NCBI GenBank assembly: GCA_944474755.1
Contig: OX104117.1
Coordinates: 44,285,222-44,349,221 of the forward strand
DNA from: Limnoperna fortunei
Taxonomy: Eukaryota; Mollusca; Bivalvia; Mytilida; Modiolidae
Direction: 5' to 3'
Length of the DNA: 64,000 bases
The notes under the pieces are model-generated. The model ran no database searches. It was not told where the DNA came from and saw nothing but the letters and a program-made list of their open reading frames with translations. Numbering within the stretch: the stretch's first letter is position 1; each line of letters begins with the position of its first letter. Below are positions 14,101 through 25,964 of this stretch, piece by piece. The position numbers and the translations under genes were made by a program.

Positions 14101-17100
14101 AATAATCTGCTAATATATCACATAAATCTTGCTATCATTGCATCGTTAGCTTCAAGGTATGCGCAAGATCTTATTAAATTAGAGATTTTGTGTAGTGAAA
14201 CAATTATTGGCTTTTAGTACAAAAACGATTATGCAAAAAGAAATGAGGATAGACCATTTAGTAGTCGGTTTATCAGTTCATTGATTCTAATGTAGATTCA
14301 AGGGTCCACAATATCTTAAACAAATATTTTTTGATGTGTTGACCTATTAATCATTGACTGGATTTTGTTCAGATATACTCTAAATGTGGGGAGTTTAAAC
14401 ACAATTACACATTTTCTACTGAATCAAAATTGAATTTTAATATCAGGCATAAGTAGATGTGCAGTTTAATAACTGAATATTTATTGAGTAATATAATAAA
14501 AATATTTGAAAGCGTGCACTTTGTGTTTCGCCTACATAGTAACAATAGTAGAATAACTTACGGTTCCCATTTTATTTTTCTGATAGCAGCATTAATTATA
14601 TGTTTGATATGCACACATACAATAATATTACAATTTTTAGCCCTTTTAAAAATTTGTCATCAATATGCAAGTAATCCATTATAAGGCATTCTACAGTATA
14701 AAGATCTCCAGAAAATCAATTTAATCACGTTCTAATCTAAACCAAACGTTGCATGTGTGTGATGTCAATCACAAAACACATGACTGTTGATATATCAACG
14801 CACCCATATTGTTCTCATTTTCTTACTTACAAACAAGTGGTCTATGAAATTAGTTGTACTGTTGACCGAAGATTAATACAATGCGAAAATATTGTTGACA
14901 AAGGGACCTTTATAAAGTCAAGTTCTTTATTAAAGACCCTCTATTATGAATATAATTAAGCGATACTTGTTATTTTAGGTGTCACAAACTGATTGGCTCA
15001 TTTTCATTTACTTTTGACGTAAGTCTACTAACATTTAACAATGCAAAACAAGAGATAAAGAAAACAAAACAACAATAAATGTATGAAATACTTTAAATAC
15101 AACCTAATTCTGTTACAATTTAATGCTTTTATTATTTACTCAAATATATATAATAAAATAAAGAACTCTGAGCAAGCAGGTAGGACTTTTACCTAAGTTG
15201 ATATTACATTACCAAAAATGTTTCGATCGGTTTCCTTTTATTTGACTGTTAGTTTATATTTGATCATTTTAGCTCCATGTTTCAATAATATACTCTTTTG
15301 AAATGGCTGTTATCATGTGGCACTACGTATGGCAATCCCTTTTTGATACTCGTATTCTTTAATAAATTTCCTAAAAGCTTGAAAGCTTGCTTTTTGTTTT
15401 TATGCCTTTCTGCTACATTGTACCAATATGATTAAACTTACGATTACCAAGTAATGTTTTTGATAGCCACATAAATAGGTTTGATAGGTACAAGAACAAT
15501 AATGTTCCCAACTTTAGTCCTTTTTAAAAATATGTCGTCAATATGCAAGTGATGCTTTTATCAATTTTAATGCAGTCTTCAACAATATAAAGATCATCTG
15601 AAAATCAATTTAACCAAAAGTTGCATATGTGTGATGTCAATCACAACAGAAATATTTCTTTTAATATATTAACGTACACATATTGTTCTTATTTTCTTAC
15701 TTACAAACAAGTAATCTATGAAATTAGTTTTACTGTTGACCGAAGATTAATACAATGCCAAATATCTTGTTGACAAATGGACCATTATAAAGGAAAGTTA
15801 GTTATCACAGCAGCTTTGTTTTTAATACAATTCAGCTATGCTTTTTATATTCTTGCGTTATTCGGTGTCACAAACTGATTTGTTCCTGTTCACTCACTTA
15901 AATCTACTAACATTTGTTAATGAAAAACAAAATAGAAAACGAAAAAGAAATAAATGACGAAATACTTGAAATACAACACAATTCTGTTACAATGTAATGC
16001 TTTTATTATTTACTCCAATATATATTATGAAATAATGAACTTTCAGCAATTAGGTAAAAGTTTTAGTTAATATTCAATTTCAATACATTACTAAAAATGT
16101 TTAAAGTGGTTTCCTTTGATTTGACTGTTGGTTTATATTTGATCATTTAAGTTCCTTGTTTCAATAATATATACTGTTTTGAAATGGCTGTTATCATGTG
16201 TCACTACGTATGGCAATCCCTTTTTGATTCTCGTTTTCGTTAATAAATTTCTTATTAAATTGGAGAAATAAAAAAATTATTGGCTTTTAGTATAAAAACG
16301 ATTATGCACAAAGGAATGAGGATATACCATTTAAGTAAGTAGTCGGGTTATCAGTAAAAGTGATTATAACGTACATTTTTTTATGTGTTGACCCTTACAC
16401 CTTTGCCTGGATTTTTTAAGATTAACTCTAAATTTTATGGGTTTAAACAAAATATTGTTCTGAATTAACATGGAATTTTAAGCTCAGACACAAGTGAATG
16501 TATAGTTTAACACTACATTTCTTATTGAGTAATACGAGGGAAAATACGTTTGTGTAAAATATATGAAAGCTTGTTTTAATGCTTTTCTGCTAAATTGATT
16601 ATAATAACTTACTATTGCCAGGTAATGTTTTTGATAACATTTATTATATGTTTGATAGGTACAAGTATAATAATATTCCAAACTGTAGCCCTTTTAAAAA
16701 TATGTCGTCAATCTGCAAGTGATGCTTTTATCAATTATATAAAGATTTTGAATACAAAACAAAATAGAAAAAGAAAAATAACAAGTTAACGAAATGCTTT
16801 AAATATAACACCATTCCTTTGTAATTAAATGCTTTTATTACTTCAACAATATATTACGAAATAATAAACTCTCATAATGCATGTAAGACTTTCACGTAAG
16901 TTGAGGGGCCTCTGTGGCCGAGTGGTTAAGGTAGTTCGTCTACTATTGATCACGTGGTCTGTCAACACTGAGGTTGCGGGTCCGAGTCTCACTGCGGACA
17001 TGGTGTACTTTGCTCCAATCTTAATTGACAAGGATTGCCAGTTTTGCTACCGAAGGTACAGAGTTTTCTTCAAGTGCTCCGGATTCTTTAACCCAATAAA

Positions 17101-19330
17101 AACTGGACGACATAATATAGCTGAAAAATAGCTGAAAACACAATAAGAACAAACAAACAAATATAAGTTGATAAATTACTTAGAATGTTTTGATAAGTTT
17201 CCTTACATTTGACTGTTGGTATATATTTTATCATTTTCGTTCTCTGTTTTTAATAAAATACTCTTTTGAAATGACGAACAATTATGTGTCACTAAAAATG
17301 ACAATCCTTGTTGATGATCGTTTTCGTTAATAAATTTGAAAGCTTTGTTGGAGACAAAATAAATTTCAAGTAATATATCGTTTATTATACACAGGTCAAG
17401 CAGAAACTTTATTGTGTTCAGTTTGCAGCAGCGAAACCGATACAGATTGTGAAGATCATCCACCATTACCGTCACCTTGTCGGGAAACTGAAAAAACTCC
17501 TTCGTGTCAAATTGTAAAAAAATTGGATATCAATGGTATGTTTTCATAACAGCTTATTAAGCACTCAGTGTGATATGGTAGTTCAAATTAAACGTTATCT
17601 AAACGATTTTTGTAGTCGTAATAATTTTATTATCTTTGCATGTTAAGAAAGCTACCATTTATTTTATAGTGGCGAGGGGAGGCGCCTATTAAGATTTTTC
17701 AATAAAGTAAATTAAAGCTCAGGATCCAAAATTTTGTTCTAGAATTCCACAATGCAAACAAAAGACAGGATAAGTATATCGGGTTACCAAACACAAACTG
17801 TAATATCATTTAAAACAAAATTGCATATTTTAAACAATTAGAGGAAGAAACAGAAACACTTGGCACAATTTTGATCTTCCTGGCCAATTTTTTTAAAATA
17901 AAAGATATTAGTGTTTTATTTAGAATTTTTTTCCTGATTTTCAATTTTTATTTTGGTTTATTATTTTATATAAAATAAGAAGATAATTACAGTGCTCTAC
18001 CCGCAGAGCTGCCAAATGCGTCACCAGGTACTAGTTAGAGGATGCCCTCTCGTAGGGGGTTGTCAGGTCATAATTCGGAAAGCGTGATAGCGGTCCCCAG
18101 TGGGGAAAGTGTATTGCTTCTTGCAAGATAAAGAACCCTTATGTAGATGTTGATAAGAGTAGTTGTCGTTGTAGATTTACAAAAGGCTAAATTCTACGGC
18201 TAAAACATATTTTATACTTGGCAGTGACAACAGCACAAGCTGTAAATGCTTTATAAGGAAAAATGCTGCTCATTTTTTTATTTACAAGCGAGGGTGATTA
18301 AAATATATATTATAGTATTATTTGTGCCTTATACATTGTGTTTATCAGTGATGATGCCCCTCACTACACACTTCCACACAGTAATGTTTATTTGCAATCG
18401 AAGACTATAAGCTATCGTCCTAAAAAATATTTCTTAACCTCATTTTAGAAATGTTTATTTCTTAAACAAACACAAATATGTTCAAACTAAACATCAGAAG
18501 TTTCTACCACTGATACAGAGATAACAAAAAAGATACAATTTTGAATTGATCATTAATTTAAGTCCCACAGCAATTCCCAAAAGGTTCACACAAAAAAATA
18601 TTGAGCGGCTTGTGTTTTTGTTGCACATTATACCTATACTGAAGTCATTGAAGGTATCAATATCCTTCAAATTATAGATACATACAATTTCTTTACGTAC
18701 AATTTGACGAATCTCAATGGAAACGAAAACATCCAAAAAATTGGACAGATAAATTCAATTAAGCAATAAAATGACAAACACATAAGTTTACATAATATAC
18801 TTTCTGAGCCGAATAATCAATGTGTCAGTGAAAAACTGACAAGTGTCAAGTTTTTTTCACGTCAGAGTTTTAAGTTAAGACATATGTTTTTGCGTTATTT
18901 ATATGAAATTCCTTCGAAAAAGTGTTTCTTGGCACAAATAATGCGTATCAAATCTCCCGTCCAGACGACTTTTAAACAAACATTGTTTTCCGTAAAGGTT
19001 CTGATCTAATGTCAACAGTATAAAGAAAATAGTTCTTTTGAACTGTTCATAAACTTATTAAACGGTTGTATAGTGAAAGAAATTGGCCACCACTTCAGGG
19101 TAATTTATAATATGATCACATCATCTTTTTCAGGAAACATTTTAACATTTACAAGAGGATGCTCAACTGTTTCAAAGAGTGAAAACTCGAAAGGTTGTTT
19201 ACCTTCAAATAACAACATAACAGTATGCTATGAAATTTGTCATGAGGACGGATGTAACCCGGCACCAAAGCCTTTCATTAGCGTTAGTCTTTTCTTGACA
19301 GTTGTGTCTGTATTACTGTTTGTGTCATAA
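8129..19330 (+). CDS. Ly6/uPAR (LU) domain protein, likely GPI-anchored, 3 exons
   Basis: Exons are 8129-8189, 17395-17535 and 19134-19330. Both joins are phase 1 (AATG|GT.. to ..ACAG|GT, and AATG|GT to CAG|GA), giving 132 residues. Residues 1-21 are a signal peptide with a hydrophobic core. The mature part has ten cysteines (28, 31, 39, 49, 58, 77, 89, 99, 103, 108). It opens with C-x2-C and closes with C-x3-C-x4-C-N, the LU/three-finger signature that ends in CN. Residues 115-131 form a hydrophobic tail with no basic residue after it, as in GPI-anchor signals. LU proteins are small extracellular ligands, receptors or channel modulators; no specific role can be read here. Exons 2 and 3 are firm. 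Exon 1 is inferred from matching phase, a strong GTAAGT donor and a signal peptide, across a 9.2 kb intron. A different first exon is possible. Confidence 0.75.
10001..10167. mobile_element. Foldback (MITE-like) element
   Basis: Arms of about 60 bases (10001-10060 and 10107-10167) are imperfect reverse complements, sharing ACGTTCATATCCGT and ATTTTAACACCT. A 46-base loop separates them. No coding capacity. Confidence 0.65.
11040..11158 (+). pseudogene. Possible relic LU exon within intron 1 of the LU gene
   Basis: The frame reads QNIGCFECGNTQVSWSEDSE and on to ILPCPYV: a C-x2-C opening and a third cysteine spaced as in LU exon 2. GC content is higher than its flanks. The candidate acceptors give the wrong phase for exon 1, no good donor follows, and the frame stops. 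It may be a dead or alternative exon, or chance. Confidence 0.3.
11590..11755 (+). mobile_element. Degenerate tRNA-derived SINE
   Basis: Contains the family 3' domain: a cytosine-rich stretch, then CCAATAAAGACTGGATAACTT and ATAACTGAAAATGCTG, matching the copies at 17080 and 60260. The tRNA part is heavily decayed. Confidence 0.55.
12015..12520. repeat. Imperfect inverted pair rich in G/C tracts
   Basis: 12015-12140 resembles the reverse complement of about 12390-12520 (shared TTTAAAGTGG and GCGT.TTTGCAG.GGG-like blocks). The right arm drives a 104-codon frame at 12212-12526 that I do not accept as a gene. Confidence 0.35.
12811..13185 (-). CDS. Doubtful 124-codon ORF with a signal-like N-terminus
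   Basis: The frame starts MVTLIYYFFLFLSMNILFSLICV, which looks like a secretion signal, and has four more or less scattered cysteines (VCLSL, QYCRSRG, LYCLYR). No family is recognised. In DNA this AT-rich, one open frame of this length on either strand over 64 kb is not far from chance expectation. It lies inside intron 1 of the LU gene on the opposite strand. Confidence 0.22.
   Translation of the reverse strand: MVTLIYYFFLFLSMNILFSLICVDPENFDLINSLVMKNSYLIRYIKFNYNKYRYFRVTEQYCRSRGIVDFQLNLSQEIMMPVCLSLTGRLSKPLKIQLFLNNKSVLLNPDLLFTRKVPLYCLYR
14170..17340. repeat. Tandem segmental duplication upstream of LU exon 2
   Basis: Blocks recur with a spacing of about 0.9-1.1 kb: the GATGTCAATCAC block at 14760 and 15632; the TTTGACTGTTRGTTTATATTTGAT-type block at 15240, 16120 and 17205; the CTTTTAAAAATATGTCGTCA-type block near 14640, 15520 and 16690; the ATTGGCTTTTAGTA block at 14205 and 16280. 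The last unit ends directly before LU exon 2. Small frames at 14457-14684 and 16595-16789 are paralogous parts of this repeat, disrupted in the middle copy, so not genes. Confidence 0.7.
16905..17158 (+). mobile_element. tRNA-derived SINE, near full length
   Basis: Begins with a tRNA-Ser/Leu-like head: A box TGGCCGAGTGG at 16915-16925 and B box GGTCCGAGTCT at 16979-16989, the RNA polymerase III promoter. A tRNA-unrelated body follows (GACAAGGATTGCCAGTTTT, then CCAATAAAAACTGGACG) and a tail of CAAACAAA repeats. It lies inside the LU gene's first intron. Molluscan SINE superfamilies such as V-SINE/RUDI or MetaSINE are possible affiliations; I could not decide. Confidence 0.8.
17395..17535 (+). 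CDS. LU protein exon 2
   Basis: An acceptor TTATACACAG precedes the exon and a GTATGT donor follows it. The 141 bases read QAETLLCSVCSSETD and onward, with five cysteines including the opening C-x2-C. The exon sits immediately after the last unit of a tandem duplication. Confidence 0.8.
19134..19330 (+). CDS. LU protein exon 3 (terminal)
   Basis: An acceptor with a TTTTTCAG tract precedes the exon. It encodes residues 68 (split) to 132 and the stop TAA. It carries the last five cysteines, the CHEDGCN end motif and the hydrophobic C-terminal tail. One N-glycosylation sequon, NIT at residue 95, is visible. Confidence 0.85.
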
Positions 19331-19367
19331 AATAACAATAGCGCAATAATCTTTCGTCTGCAGTTGA

Positions 19368-19373
19368 AATAAA
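19368..19373 (+). promoter_or_regulatory. Poly(A) signal AATAAA of the LU gene
   Basis: A canonical AATAAA lies 38 bases after the TAA stop. A short 3' UTR is plausible, but other AATAAA hexamers occur further on in this AT-rich DNA. Confidence 0.5.
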
Positions 19374-20444
19374 GGTGGATGTTGTGAACTGCCGTTCTGT
19401 TGTATACCGTTCAATACTCAATATTTGAAAATGTAATGAAAGAAATGTGTGTGAACCTTGCAGTATACATAAATACTTAATATAGGTAATATCATGCTCA
19501 ATGACAATCATTGACAATGAGACTCGCACGAGTAGTCACTTATTTCTGTATTCAACATGTACAGTTGTAGCATAGTCTCTAACCCATCTTTTAAAGCGTC
19601 TGAATTATGTTTCTTTTTACAGATATAATACTCTATTATTATTATTATGTGACTTGATATTTTATTTCCATGTGGTTTGATAGAGATTGTATTTGTGTAA
19701 TTATTTTTGTCATTTGAGTCTATTGTTTTATTTATAACAGAAATATGCATGAAGTACTCTGAGAAATGTACTGGCATCTAATATTGAATTTCGTTTGATT
19801 AGGCTTCTTTAAGTTTAGAGCTCATATTGTTGGTTATTGTTAAAAGGCTGGCTCAATTGACCTCAACAACTGGTTGTTTACTGTTGACGATGAAGGTTCA
19901 ACATTACATCTTTGTGTTGTATTGTGTTTCTGTTTAAACCTGAAAGATATTTGATGAAACACAGTAGGTGTTTCAGTGCACAAAGTAATGTAAGCAAAAC
20001 TATTAACCTAAATATGACCAAAGTGCAATTTTATGCAGGATATAAATTTAAAATATAATAATTATTTTTTAAAGAGATTGCTAAAAATGTTTAACAATGT
20101 TAAATGTTGCTGTATTCCAAATAATGTCAGATTGTTTCATTTTTACCGCTGCCATATGAGCTAACTTGTAGAGTACTGCTAGTTGTAAAAAAATGTATAG
20201 CATTTAATTGTTTATCATTATGCATGTTAACGGATATAAATAAACACAGTAAATATTATATGTTATTTTGAGATCGGTTTGCCTGCCTATTTTGCTTCTG
20301 GTTAAGCCAAAGATAAAGCATAAAATGGGCAAATTTTAGTTACAGGAATAGAGCACAATTATAATTTTTAAAGTATAATAGAATATACCATATTCAGATA
20401 AGCTGGAAGACTGCACAAGTGAGGAAATTTTGAAAGTTTATAAT
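19374..20444. other. Gene-free 3' flank of the LU gene
   Basis: No supported feature. AT-rich sequence with scattered poly(A)-like hexamers. Confidence 0.4.
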
Positions 20445-20454
20445 TCTAAAATTA

Positions 20455-20740
20455 AAATCGTCCTGTGCTGTGGGGACCATTAGCGTCATATTTGAGATGT
20501 ACATAACGCTGTTTCTGTGACTTCTTTAATTCCAATTCTGAATCGTATATTACGAAAGGCCACTTAGCAAACTGAGGGTTGTTAATTGAAAAGAAATCAA
20601 CAATATATCTATGAGTGAAATTAAACGACCTAACTTCTGTTATCTTCTTGTCTCTAATAAGACGTTAAAGAAATTCAACTTTATAAGAATGCAGGAACAA
20701 ATCGTCAAGGAGTGGGGCACAGTTTGTACCCATTGGAATT
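20455..20740 (-). pseudogene. Decayed reverse-transcriptase fragment
   Basis: On the minus strand the frame reads IPMGTNCAPLLDDLFLHSY, then after a stop codon RSFNFTHRYIVDFFSINN and FVIYDSELELKK. This is the RT palm with YIDD altered to YIVD. One stop and frame breaks show it is dead. Confidence 0.75.
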
Positions 20741-22426
20741 ATGATTAACTGCTAAAAATAACTTTCTCTAAAGTTACAAATATGTTGTCAATCAGTATAT
20801 CTAGCATACTATAAACCTGTTCCTATTTGTATCATAACCCGTTTGTTCTTCAGTTGAATTGTTGTAAGATAAAACTAGATATTTGTAGGATTATAGAGAA
20901 GAAGACCAGCATTATAGAGAAAAAGATCTGTTTTCAAAGTCGGATCATACCGAATTCGGCATATTCATGATGTGTTCGACTTTATTTTTTATATAAGTGA
21001 ATATTGATGTGATATAGCTATATCTTTACATTTTACATATATATTATATCAGAATATGTTTTAAATTTATCTCAAATTAAAACAACATTTGTTCATCATT
21101 TCGGAACACCTTTGAAAAGCCTTTGTTTCGAATGGTTCGGGTTGCTCATTTGTTTGTACATGTAATATGTTTTGAGTGTCTTGCTTGTTGTTCGTGAGTT
21201 TTCTGTTTGTCGTGGTTGTGTAATGTGGATTTTGTTCTTCTGATTTATTAATATTACACATAGATTAATTGATTATAAACAATACATTTGGTCGAGGGAC
21301 AAAAAGAACATCACGTCAATTCTTGTTGCTGGTTCTCGCTATTGCACAAGACATTATATATTTAAACATTACATCTCTTAAACATATCATGTTAAATTAT
21401 TTTCTTAAATGTTATATGTCGAACTGTGTAGCAATGCTGAGCTAGACACAAGACTTATTGCTAATTACTTCTAAGATTATTTTTCTCTGCATTTATCAAA
21501 ACAATGACACATGCAATTTTTCTTCTTTTGACAAAAGTAGCAATAAAGATTAAATATTTAGAAGCAGATTTATGGACGTTTATTCCCAACTAAGTGTTGT
21601 AGTTCAGTTAACCAGAAAGGTATACGTGCCGAGTAGACAGTAGCATTAATCTCCGGTAATTAAAGAAATAACATTTAAATGTACAATGTTGCTTATAGAA
21701 TGAGTTATCGTTTTATTCATTTATTTCACGGGAATGATCAAATCAATGATTTTGAAAGAAAGTGAATAAATCTTTAAGGAAAAGAAGAAGTTCTACAAAT
21801 ACATTAAATTTTGTCGATAATTTAATATTCCGTATGATCTTAAAGTACAATAAAGGATCTTGCATTTCATTTTAAAATTTCAACGTAATAACAACTTTCA
21901 CAAAAGATAACTTCATAATATTACATTAGTGATTAAATTAATTCAAAAGAAACTAATTGCAGAAGACATGTCACATACTATTCCTATTTAGCTGAAATAC
22001 TAGGAAAATCTAACATGTTTTAAAAGGCTCTATGTTAGCATTGCTTACCATTTCGGCTATTAAATTGACAATAATGAACTTAGTTTCTTGTATAAGGTAT
22101 CGTTTAATTACACTTGCACTACATTTGAAAGGAAAGTTTACAAATTGGAAAGTTGCAATCATCTTCTAGTTGTTAATCTTCGTACGTTGTCCATATTATC
22201 ACTTATTAGTATCTCAAACCTACTGTATGAATGAGCATACTCAAATTATATCTTATTCAGTTATGTAAAATTTTTCTTGGGAATAGCAGACAAAGTAGCA
22301 TAGGATACTTTTTGCTATTTATTATCATCCACATCTGGCCTTTTAAATCTTAACGTCATTCCTTGTTTGCTGTGTGCATATTCATGATATTGCCAGTATT
22401 ATAGGAAACAGAAAAGTGGAGCACAA
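20741..22426. other. Gene-free AT-rich sequence
   Basis: No supported gene or repeat seen. Confidence 0.4.
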
Positions 22427-22637
22427 TTTTGAGTGTATAGCTTTTCTGTTTTGGGTGCGTAATTTTCAGTTTTGAGTGCATGAATTTAAATTTTTAGTGT
22501 GTAATTTCAATCTACCTTTTGAGTGTATTTTCGTAAAATTCTGAGTGCATATTTGAATTTTGAGTTCCGAATTTAAAATGTTGAGTGCATATTTGAATTT
22601 TGAGTGCGTAATTTATAATTTTGAGTTTGTAATTTGT
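22427..22637. repeat. Degenerate minisatellite of TTTTGAGTGyrTAATTT units
   Basis: About nine variants of a TTGAGTGCATA/TTGAGTGCGTA core, each followed by TTTGAATTT- or TTTCA-like sequence, at irregular 20-35 base spacing. Confidence 0.6.
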
Positions 22638-23215
22638 GATGATATTTGAAATCATACTTTTGACTAGAACGGCGTGCCATAGTATTTAGTCAATGAACAC
22701 AGTTAACATCTGATTGTGTCGTGATATGTCAAATGGTGTTCCTCTGTTAAAGACATATCCTAGTATTTAATCTCCGAATCATATTTTCTTAATAATTTAT
22801 CTTAACTTTCCTTACGACAAAATCGTTACAATTAGATTTGCAGTTCGTGTCGTGTTTTTGTAAAGAGAGAACAAGTCGATTGATGGACTTTCAAGGTCTC
22901 AATGCATTCATGTTAAAATAAGTCATTTCAATCAGACTAATTATTCCATATAAAGGTAATAACAAAATACCGAACACCTAGAAAACTGTCAAAAAGATAA
23001 TCCAGAAATTAAAGTAAAAAAAACCAACAAATTTGAGAAATAACAACCAAAAATATAGCAAAACTACACCAATGGTCCTGACTTGGTAAAGACATTTCTA
23101 AAGAAACGGTGAGTTAAACAAGACCTCATACAAGCTAAACCTACTGATTCCATTACTATAGTATATAAGGGTTGGGTATCATACACTACTAGTCAGTAAT
23201 TAGGTGTATTAATGA

Positions 23216-23416
23216 TCATCGCATCACAATCACTATGTACTGAATTTTGGGAACACTAAATGCAGTTATATTTTCACACGAGATACAATATTTATCTACA
23301 AAGAAATTGCAAAGACAAGTTTTTTCGTAACCTTGGTTTATTAGTCTACCGCAAAGAAATTGGTGACGTTTGCAAAAATCAATATACTCACTGCAGGCTC
23401 TTGCATACCTGATCAA
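23216..23416 (-). pseudogene. Reverse-transcriptase C-terminal fragment
   Basis: The open minus frame begins MIRYARACSEYIDFCKRHQF and continues LINQGYEKTCL, matching the block that follows the palm in the same RT family as the 20.6 kb fragment. It lies upstream of that fragment in transcript sense, although its domain comes later, so it is a separate insertion. Confidence 0.65.
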
Positions 23417-25026
23417 TTGAGGAAAAACACCGTCTGCAATAGAAGCCAGAATAGTGCTACACAGGTGAAGAAAATTTATAATTTGAAATTAAAGCCATCT
23501 CGTTTGTCGTCAATTCTTGTTCTGAGATGACCATTGACGTCACACTCATATTTTGATGACGTGTTGTTAATCTTGTTCTTGTGAATCAAGAAAATTCAAT
23601 CGTTATGAACAGCTTTATATCTGACTCGGTAGAGAGTCTAGTCTTTTATTTGTCAGGTTTATTGCTTAAGGTTGTTTTCATTAAAGAAATTTTATGGAAG
23701 ACATCATTAACGTGTAGAAAAATACGCGATCTTGTTTCTCAAATGAGTACAGATGTAGGTTTTAATATCTTCCTTTACCGGATCTGACTTACCCAAGCCG
23801 TGCTGAAAAAGACAGAAACTACTTACTCTTCTGGAGGATCGGAGTTCACCCTCATTATCTTGAGAGTTCGTGTCGCTAACTTTTGTATGTTTTTTGTTCT
23901 GTGTTTGTCTCATGGCTTTGTATTAGTTTTTTTTAATCATTTAATTTTGATTGTTTTTATTGCAGGTTGCTATTTATTTGCTTATATTGATCCATTTTTT
24001 TATAAACAGACCAAAACTAAACCAAAGTATGCGTTATATCCTCGTTTTGTTACTATTCTAGATGTTTACTAGTATCAATGTAAAGTCTGTGCACATTTCA
24101 TACCTCTTTTGGTTAGTTTGTGTCTCGTTTTCTGATGCAAATACAATTTGTGGTTAATGAATCGAAACGTAGAAATGTGTTGAATATGTTTTTTTAGATT
24201 TATCACTCAATAATAATAGGAAATCTTTTATTTGTTACTTACGTCAGAGTAATATTTTACAGTACATAAATCATACATCTAATTTCTCAAAATGTCAGTG
24301 AATTTCTTATTGTGAATTACAAAATCTTTTTTTCTGCCATAGATAAATACTGTTTCTATTAGCAATGACTTTCAACATGAAACCTAAGAGATTCACACAC
24401 GTTATAAAATGACGGGGAAAATGTATTACTTTCAATTTTGTATTAAAAACAGCATTTAGAAGTTTTCATGTGTTCGTGCACTAAAAGACTATTCTAAAGA
24501 GCTATTCATACGATTTCTAAATTACATGAAGTGTTTCAGTACACATCTACACTCCAACAAAATGACAGTTCAGAATTAATCAAAACGTTTCCTTGCTGAA
24601 GTCAATACAGAGCCTATATTAATTTGTATTATTCTTCACTTAGGATTATTAATAATCTTTCAACGCAAGGAAAAATAGGCTTTTGCTTTATTTTTACGTG
24701 CAGATAATTCTAAGTATTTTCATTGATTGAACGTTTTGTTTAAAGCTACGATGGAACAAATTGAATTGTTTTATTTATTATATGTTATACACAGGAATTG
24801 AATCACGTACCCATAAATGGATTTTATGGTAAATTGTTTAAATATTTAGTACAAGTCTTATAGCGTTAATATATTTTCTATGTATTGTATTTCCAAAGAG
24901 TAGTAATAGTTACTTTAATAAATTGTATGCGCTAAACGAATGTCCAGCAACAACAAGTTCAATCAGTAGTTGATGGTGTCTGATATATCTAAATAAGATA
25001 AAATAGATACCTAGACGTGGAAAAAT
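23417..25026. other. Gene-free; possible repeat near 23.8-24.0 kb
   Basis: The stretch around GAGTTCACCCTCATTATCTTGAGAG and the T-rich sequence after it look like a dispersed repeat rather than a gene. Open frames here are unsupported. Confidence 0.3.
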
Positions 25027-25258
25027 CTAAATCAATATAAAACACAGAACTGCAAACAGCAACGTAAATCCCAAAAAACACATGAGTGTACTCAGTTGCG
25101 GCGACATGGTTACATATGTAGCAACAGTCAAATTGTCAAAGCTTTGTACAATAGCCATTAACGAGGTAACAAGCGCGGAAAGTGATTTGACAATCCAAAA
25201 AATTTTACAGTCATTTGTGAGACAGACACTGTATAGTGATAAACCAAATCATGCATAA
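25027..25258. other. Ambiguous small ORF region, open on both strands
   Basis: Minus strand: 25228-25027, after a TATACAG acceptor, gives 66 residues ending in a hydrophobic helix (LMCFLGFTLLFAVLCFILI) and TAG, like the last exon of an anchored protein. Plus strand: 25082-25258 gives a 58-residue ORF from ATG, MSVLSCGDMV. GC content is raised over the flanks. No partner exon was found for either, so I leave the choice open. Confidence 0.25.
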
Positions 25259-25819
25259 GTTGGACTATTTACACGTGTTTTCATAATAACAAAATATAAT
25301 TTTTAATACTTTAAAAAAATCTTTCAATGGATGCGTCAGTTAAAAATGTTTTAACCAACATCACCGTGCAAAGGGGTTACTGTGAAAACAGTTTGAAAAC
25401 CTGGATATCAAAATCATGATGTTTTAGGGACACCAAAATAGTGTTTACTAGTCGTGGTTCCCATAATTCAAACAAGTCAGATTTTATTAAATGTCTTTAA
25501 AGAAAGCCAAAATCATTATATTTATGATGTATCCCAATAAGTTTGAGCATAAAAACAGTTAAAAGTTATCATGAAACCTACAACGTAGTCCGCGTCGACT
25601 ATAAATGAAAAAATCTCTTTTCTGTATAGAAGTATTGTTCGTTGCTCCTATTTCTTAAGTATAAATACAAGATATTCAGGAGCATGTATTTCATGAAGTG
25701 ATTTTCTCAAATTTTGTATCGTTTTAGGTCTGAGGGAACGACTGTCTAACAATTGAGGTCAACCCGCCTTAAATTTTATGGTCGTCATAATGATTGCTAT
25801 GTGGTATCTAACCTGGGCC

Positions 25820-25964
25820 CGATTTCATAAAACATCTCAAATTTGAGGATTTCCTCAACTCATCCTCAACTCAAATATTGACCAATCAGATTGCTGGAAA
25901 ATTCAAACTTGAGGAAAAACTCAAGGATTTGAGGAAAATCTCAATTTGAGAAGTTTTATGAAAC
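25820..25964. mobile_element. Foldback (MITE-like) element
   Basis: Ends GATTTCATAAAACATCTCAA and TTGAGAAGTTTTATGAAAC are inverted copies. The interior is made of CTCAA/TTGAG words that keep pairing inward. Confidence 0.65.

Noticed and set aside
14457..16789. Paralogous small membrane-like ORFs (14457-14684 and 16595-16789)
   Set aside because: They are parts of a tandem DNA duplication; the middle copy has stops and a frameshift, so no selection on the protein is apparent.
16905..16995. tRNA gene
   Set aside because: The A and B boxes are present, but the sequence is fused to a SINE body with copies elsewhere, and no intact cloverleaf is evident.
23800..24072. 90-codon hydrophobic ORF
   Set aside because: T-rich sequence gives Phe/Leu-rich frames readily; the segment looks like a dispersed repeat.
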